Below are positions 61,501-64,000 of a DNA stretch of 64,000 nucleotides, piece after piece. The notes under the pieces are model-generated. The model did not search any database and was not told where the DNA came from. It was given only the letters and a program-made list of their open reading frames with translations. This DNA is from Thalassocella blandensis (GTDB taxonomy: Bacteria > Pseudomonadota > Gammaproteobacteria > Pseudomonadales > Cellvibrionaceae). The translations under genes were made by a program, and so were the position numbers. The stretch covers positions 20,405 to 84,404 of the forward strand of contig CABFPG010000015.1 in the NCBI GenBank assembly GCA_902141825.1, in the 5' to 3' direction. Position 1 is the stretch's first letter, and every line of letters begins with the position of its first letter.

Positions 61501-61732
61501 TTTTTTGCAGATAAGGTATGTTTCGAAGATACTCCTCCTGTTCAATAATGATTTCTTTTTCTACATCTTGGGGTGTGGCACCGGGCCAATTCGTGCGGAT
61601 GGAAATAGTGCGCACATCCAAATCTGGGATCATCTGCACGGGTATTTGAAACGCCGCTAAAACCCCAAGAATTGAAATAATTAATACGCTGACCGTAACG
61701 AGAATTCCATTGCGAACAATATAAGAAAACAT
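58556..61732 (-). CDS. RND efflux permease 2
   Basis: A 1058-residue pump with twelve TM segments. Early segment FQIPVQMIPDLDVRTISIRT, TM4 FAIGMTLDNSIVVLESI with the proton-relay Asp, and late LMGTVVNNPILIVHRAL match the family. The sequence is distant from permease 1, belonging to the branch often annotated as cation/multidrug transporters of unknown substrate. It starts directly after the adaptor stop (TAAATG) and ends near the bidirectional terminator. With the adaptor it needs an outer-membrane channel encoded elsewhere. Confidence 0.93.
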   Translation of the reverse strand: MFSYIVRNGILVTVSVLIISILGVLAAFQIPVQMIPDLDVRTISIRTNWPGATPQDVEKEIIIEQEEYLRNIPYLQKMQSTANFASAEIELDFPFGVDLNETLIRVNNALTQVPNYPENVDEPSVYATSFSDNAFMYFRVSPLEGNPNGLDMDMMRDFVEDNVRPRMSGVAGVSEVSVGSGAERQIQIHLNPAKLAERDLTPIQVRDAIRSRNRDVSGGEVESGKRRYLLRTMGRFDSLDDLRSLILARNGDSITYLSDVADVTLDHFKIRGQTYINGQPVISMQVRRESGSNVIAIKEGMMQEVSLINQELLNPQGMQLALTADDVGYVQSSIFNVWKNLILGALLATGIMYIFLRSFRTTALGIVGIPICTIAAFLGLLIAGRTINVISLAGVAFAIGMTLDNSIVVLESIVLERRKGLTRLQSAITGVQKVWPAVLASTLTTVMVFLPVVFIVEEAGQLYSDIAIAISASILASMLVAITVIPAASARLSDISDGESKHDGANEHPTRGWQAWVTRQVEKLIGTSQRRWFTSAVTVVGSAIIIVFLTPPAEYLPEGEEARTFSFMNAPPGYNLATMNEIALELQAFLVPHLEADPANFESGEAEVPALKFFLQSVSPQSLMIIAESKDPSQVDALMQVLVERYERYPGMRAFATRGSIISSNDGGTRSVNLDVSGANLEDLFFVAQKAYARAEEIFENPNIQTQPGSLSLTQPLLQVQPNWKRASELQLSTEDIGFTVASLTDGAFVNEFFMADDKIDIYLYNRDGPGADLDTLQQIQVYIPQHGTLPLSDFATIVEKVDTASIRRQNGRRTVSLNIIPPRSVALETGVAMVRQDIVKYLQESGQVPAGVTLNISGAADQLDATRNSLSSNYIVALAIVYLLMVAIFSHWGYPLLILTTIPLGIAGGIAGLAILNLIGAISEAIGLGSISQPFDMISMLGFLILMGTVVNNPILIVHRALSNVNEEAMPAVEAVREAVSSRLRPIAISTITTIAGLAPLVFLPGAGSELYRGVGVIVLGGIIGATLVTLTMLPALTVMVLNWAHRHTKQPFNHLT

Positions 61733-62905
61733 TTATTGCACCTCTCCTGGAGGACGTGTATCAATTACTTTCTCAACATTCACGTCCATATCTTTTTGCA
61801 ACGCTTCGTTTCCTCGCGTAATGATTAGATCGCCTGCACCCAGCTTGTTTTCCGTTTCGAGCCCTGTACTGACTTCCACCCAACCGTCATTACTAATTCC
61901 AGGCGTCACTTTAATTTCAACCGCCTTACCTGATTCGCTATTGGCGGTTGAGCGGTTCACTCGCCAAACTGTAACGCGACCATCCGGATAGCGAATCAAT
62001 GCATCTCTCGGTACCATGAAGCCGGACCGGTCGACACCAAGTTGTAAAACACCGGATACAGCCAGGCCGGGGATGAGCGATTCATCAACTTCTGGAGGCG
62101 TCACGCGAATTAAAAAAGTACGTGCTCCGCTTTGACTGAGCGGGACCTTGCGATAAATTTTCCCGTAAGTAGACGTTCCGTTGGTGTTACTCAGATCTAA
62201 TTGGACGCGGGCCGATTCGGTGACCTGATTAAAATACCGTTGCGGCACCTGAAAATGAATCCACAAAGGCTTCGTTGCCACCAGTCCTAACAAGTCATCT
62301 CCCGGCGAAACCCACTCGCCAAGGTTAACGTTTCTAGCGCTGACGATGCCATCGTAGGGAGCCACAATCGTATGACGGGCTACTTCGGCTTCTAGTCGCT
62401 GATAACCGGCCTGAGCACCATCCCGCGCGGCTCTGCTGATCTGTTCTTCAGCTTCTCGTGTTCTTACATCACTCGCAGCAATTGCTGTGTCTTTTAATTC
62501 TCGTGCTTCTTGTAAGCGTCGATTGCTGTTTTGCCATTCTGCGTCAGCTTGCAGCTTGCGTGCTTTTGCCTGATCTCGATCTATTTTGACTAATTCGTCG
62601 TCCAGCGACAGCAACACTTGCCCCCGTGTAACCTGATCACCCACATCTACTAATAAAGAATTGACTAAACCAGCCACTTGTGGCGATAGGCGGGACTGCT
62701 GGTCTGCGATTACCGAACCCGTTAACGGGACCGATTCAATTAAGGGCGTTTCGACCAAGCGAACCGCTTCCACGCTCGGAGGGGACTGGGCGTATACCGC
62801 TGTCGAGACAAAAGTAAGTAAAATAATCAATATCGAATTGAGTTTCGATTGCATATCCAGATTGAGCAGCGCTGAAAGAGATTGGTCATATTTTTTCGAT
62901 TTCAT
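61733..62905 (-). CDS. RND efflux periplasmic adaptor 2
   Basis: A 390-residue membrane-fusion protein. The start may be the ATG at 62854, where a signal peptide (MQSKLNSILIILLTFVSTAVYA) begins; no ribosome site decides. The lipoyl parts are PLTGSVIADQQSRLSPQV and APYDGIVSARNVNLGEWVSPG, with a coiled-coil hairpin (about 100-175) between them. It is the first gene of a two-gene operon with permease 2. It is divergent from an AraC gene that may be its regulator and that is truncated here. Confidence 0.9.
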   Translation of the reverse strand: MKSKKYDQSLSALLNLDMQSKLNSILIILLTFVSTAVYAQSPPSVEAVRLVETPLIESVPLTGSVIADQQSRLSPQVAGLVNSLLVDVGDQVTRGQVLLSLDDELVKIDRDQAKARKLQADAEWQNSNRRLQEARELKDTAIAASDVRTREAEEQISRAARDGAQAGYQRLEAEVARHTIVAPYDGIVSARNVNLGEWVSPGDDLLGLVATKPLWIHFQVPQRYFNQVTESARVQLDLSNTNGTSTYGKIYRKVPLSQSGARTFLIRVTPPEVDESLIPGLAVSGVLQLGVDRSGFMVPRDALIRYPDGRVTVWRVNRSTANSESGKAVEIKVTPGISNDGWVEVSTGLETENKLGAGDLIITRGNEALQKDMDVNVEKVIDTRPPGEVQ

Positions 62906-63219
62906 GAAGGCGTTTTCTCAAAAATAACTGTCAGTGATAAGTGGATTGGTGTAATTCTTTGAAGATCTTTATTCCACAATCTTCATAGGGATTAAAGAAA
63001 TTCCTGTTGGTTTAGCGTATCAACGCGGTTTATTTTTACCAGCGCCAACCATAGAAAAGTAGCCCTGCATACTGAATACTCATATATCCGAATTAGTTGC
63101 CTATTTATCCGAGGCGCTCAATTCAGTGTGCGAAACACAATAAAGTCAGAGATATAACTGACTACCCTTTAAACGATACAGCATGGCGCAGCATAACGTG
63201 TTGCTATAAACGAATAGTT

Positions 63220-63903
63220 ATGAATGAACTCGAAAAACAGGAACTTGCAGACCTGGTAAGCAAATTTGCTCGTAAAGAAGGTGTCAATAATACGCCGATT
63301 AATGGTATCTATTGCATCAAAACTACTAAAATACAGCGCATCGTACCAAGAATTTATGACCCTTCACTATGTATTATTGTTCAGGGGCGTAAGCAGGCAT
63401 TGTTAGCTGAAGAGCTCTATCAGTATGAGCCGGCAGACTATCTGATTGTTTCCGTCGATCTGCCGATGATCGGCCGAGTGATAGAAGCTTCTCCAGAAAA
63501 GCCTTATTTGTGTATGAAAATTGAACTCGATCTTCAGTTAATTTCAGAGTTGTTACTGGAAATTGACGTAGGAGCCGATAAATCAGAAGGTCTCTCGACA
63601 TCCACAAACCAACTTGATAAGGCAGAGTCTATACAAAGCGACAAAACGAAATCCCGGGGAATATTTGTGGGAAAGCTAGACGAAACATTAAGCGAAAGCA
63701 TCTTACGTTTAGCTCGTTTGATGACATCGGCTGACGACATTCCCTTTTTGAGTCCGCTCATGATACGAGAAGTCTATTATCGGTTTTTAAAGAGTGATTA
63801 TGGCGAGGCAATAGCTCAAATTGCATTAAATGGAACGACTCTTCAGCGCATAGCTCTTGTTATTCAACAGCTCAAAGCGGATCTAAGCAGCCCTATAAGT
63901 GTG
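63220..63903 (+). pseudogene. AraC-family regulator truncated before its DNA-binding domain
   Basis: From the ATG at 63220 (MNELEKQELADLVSKFARKE) the AraC-type N-terminal effector domain is intact: PSLCIIVQGRKQAL, ASPEKPYLCMKIELD. The pre-HTH helix IALVIQQLKADLSSPISV is present, then similarity stops and the frame continues for a short unrelated tail to a stop at 63975. The two helix-turn-helix units, present in the paralogue at 13902-14852, are missing. The break coincides with TGATCTTCCCCCGAAAAAAT, which looks like an insertion-sequence end. A product would lack DNA binding. It is divergent from RND pump 2. Confidence 0.75.
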
Positions 63904-64000
63904 ATCTTCCCCCGAAAAAATGGACACCCCATTTTTCAAGCTACCATGTTCTCATATTTTATAGGCGACATATAATCTAATCCAGAGTGTAACCTAATCG
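63902..64000. mobile_element. Probable left end of an insertion sequence
   Basis: Starting at 63902, TGATCTTCCCCCGAAAAAAT followed by GGACACCCC resembles terminal inverted repeats of insertion sequences with TG ends, perhaps IS3 family. It begins just where the AraC gene loses similarity. The transposase and other end would lie beyond the window. The family is uncertain. Confidence 0.5.

Overview
The window looks like a chromosomal segment of a free-living Gammaproteobacterium with mid-40s GC by eye, plausibly marine and related to the Cellvibrionales or Oceanospirillales. The clues are a secreted GH19 chitinase with Ser/Gly linkers and duplicated chitin-binding modules, a multidomain GH43/CBM13/CBM6 enzyme, a FecIRA-type TonB iron system, and many two-component and RND efflux genes. 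The taxon is inferred from gene content only. No rRNA, tRNA or CRISPR array is visible.

Layout. (1) 2-1626: end of a GMC oxidoreductase plus a gluconate-dehydrogenase-subunit-3-like partner. (2) 1673-11101, minus strand: a five-gene thiazole/oxazole-modified peptide (TOMM) cluster. It runs from a Ser/Thr kinase/cyclase-like/AAA/TPR fusion to a large precursor ending in GPAYPFTCS, a docking-YcaO cyclodehydratase, a thiazolinyl-imide-reductase-like protein and an FHA protein. (3) 12125-17909: alcohol dehydrogenase, cupin, AraC regulator and a molybdenum hydroxylase pair. (4) 17910-19460: a repeat- and hairpin-rich spacer, a small exported protein and an alpha-carbonic anhydrase. (5) 19540-27027: a MipA/OmpV porin-RR-HK operon divergent from an RND pump. 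(6) 27358-32077: a solute-binding-like protein, the chitinase, an AT-rich kinase-fold candidate and a GNAT. (7) 32197-42577: BASS transporter/TetR, an unusual subtilase, a second MipA-RR-HK module, O-methyltransferase/TetR, and a PepSY-RR-HK operon. (8) 43103-45427: GH43 enzyme. (9) 45621-56737: an iron-acquisition island around a Fur-box-like site. (10) 57432-63903: a membrane protein, a second RND pump, and an AraC gene cut short at what looks like an insertion-sequence end.

How the genes work together. In the TOMM cluster the precursor is probably heterocyclised by the YcaO protein and then perhaps reduced by the imide-reductase homologue; the kinase and FHA protein suggest phospho-control. 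The two MipA-RR-HK modules are paralogous and share a direct-repeat promoter motif at nearly the same distance from the start codon. The iron island combines cell-surface signalling (sigma, anti-sigma, receptor) with PepSY membrane proteins and a diflavin reductase that could release iron.

The strongest candidates for new biology are the TOMM cluster, especially its apparently duplicated precursor and its imine-reductase-type enzyme, the twin MipA modules with their shared operator, and the kinase-fold protein at 30481-31623.
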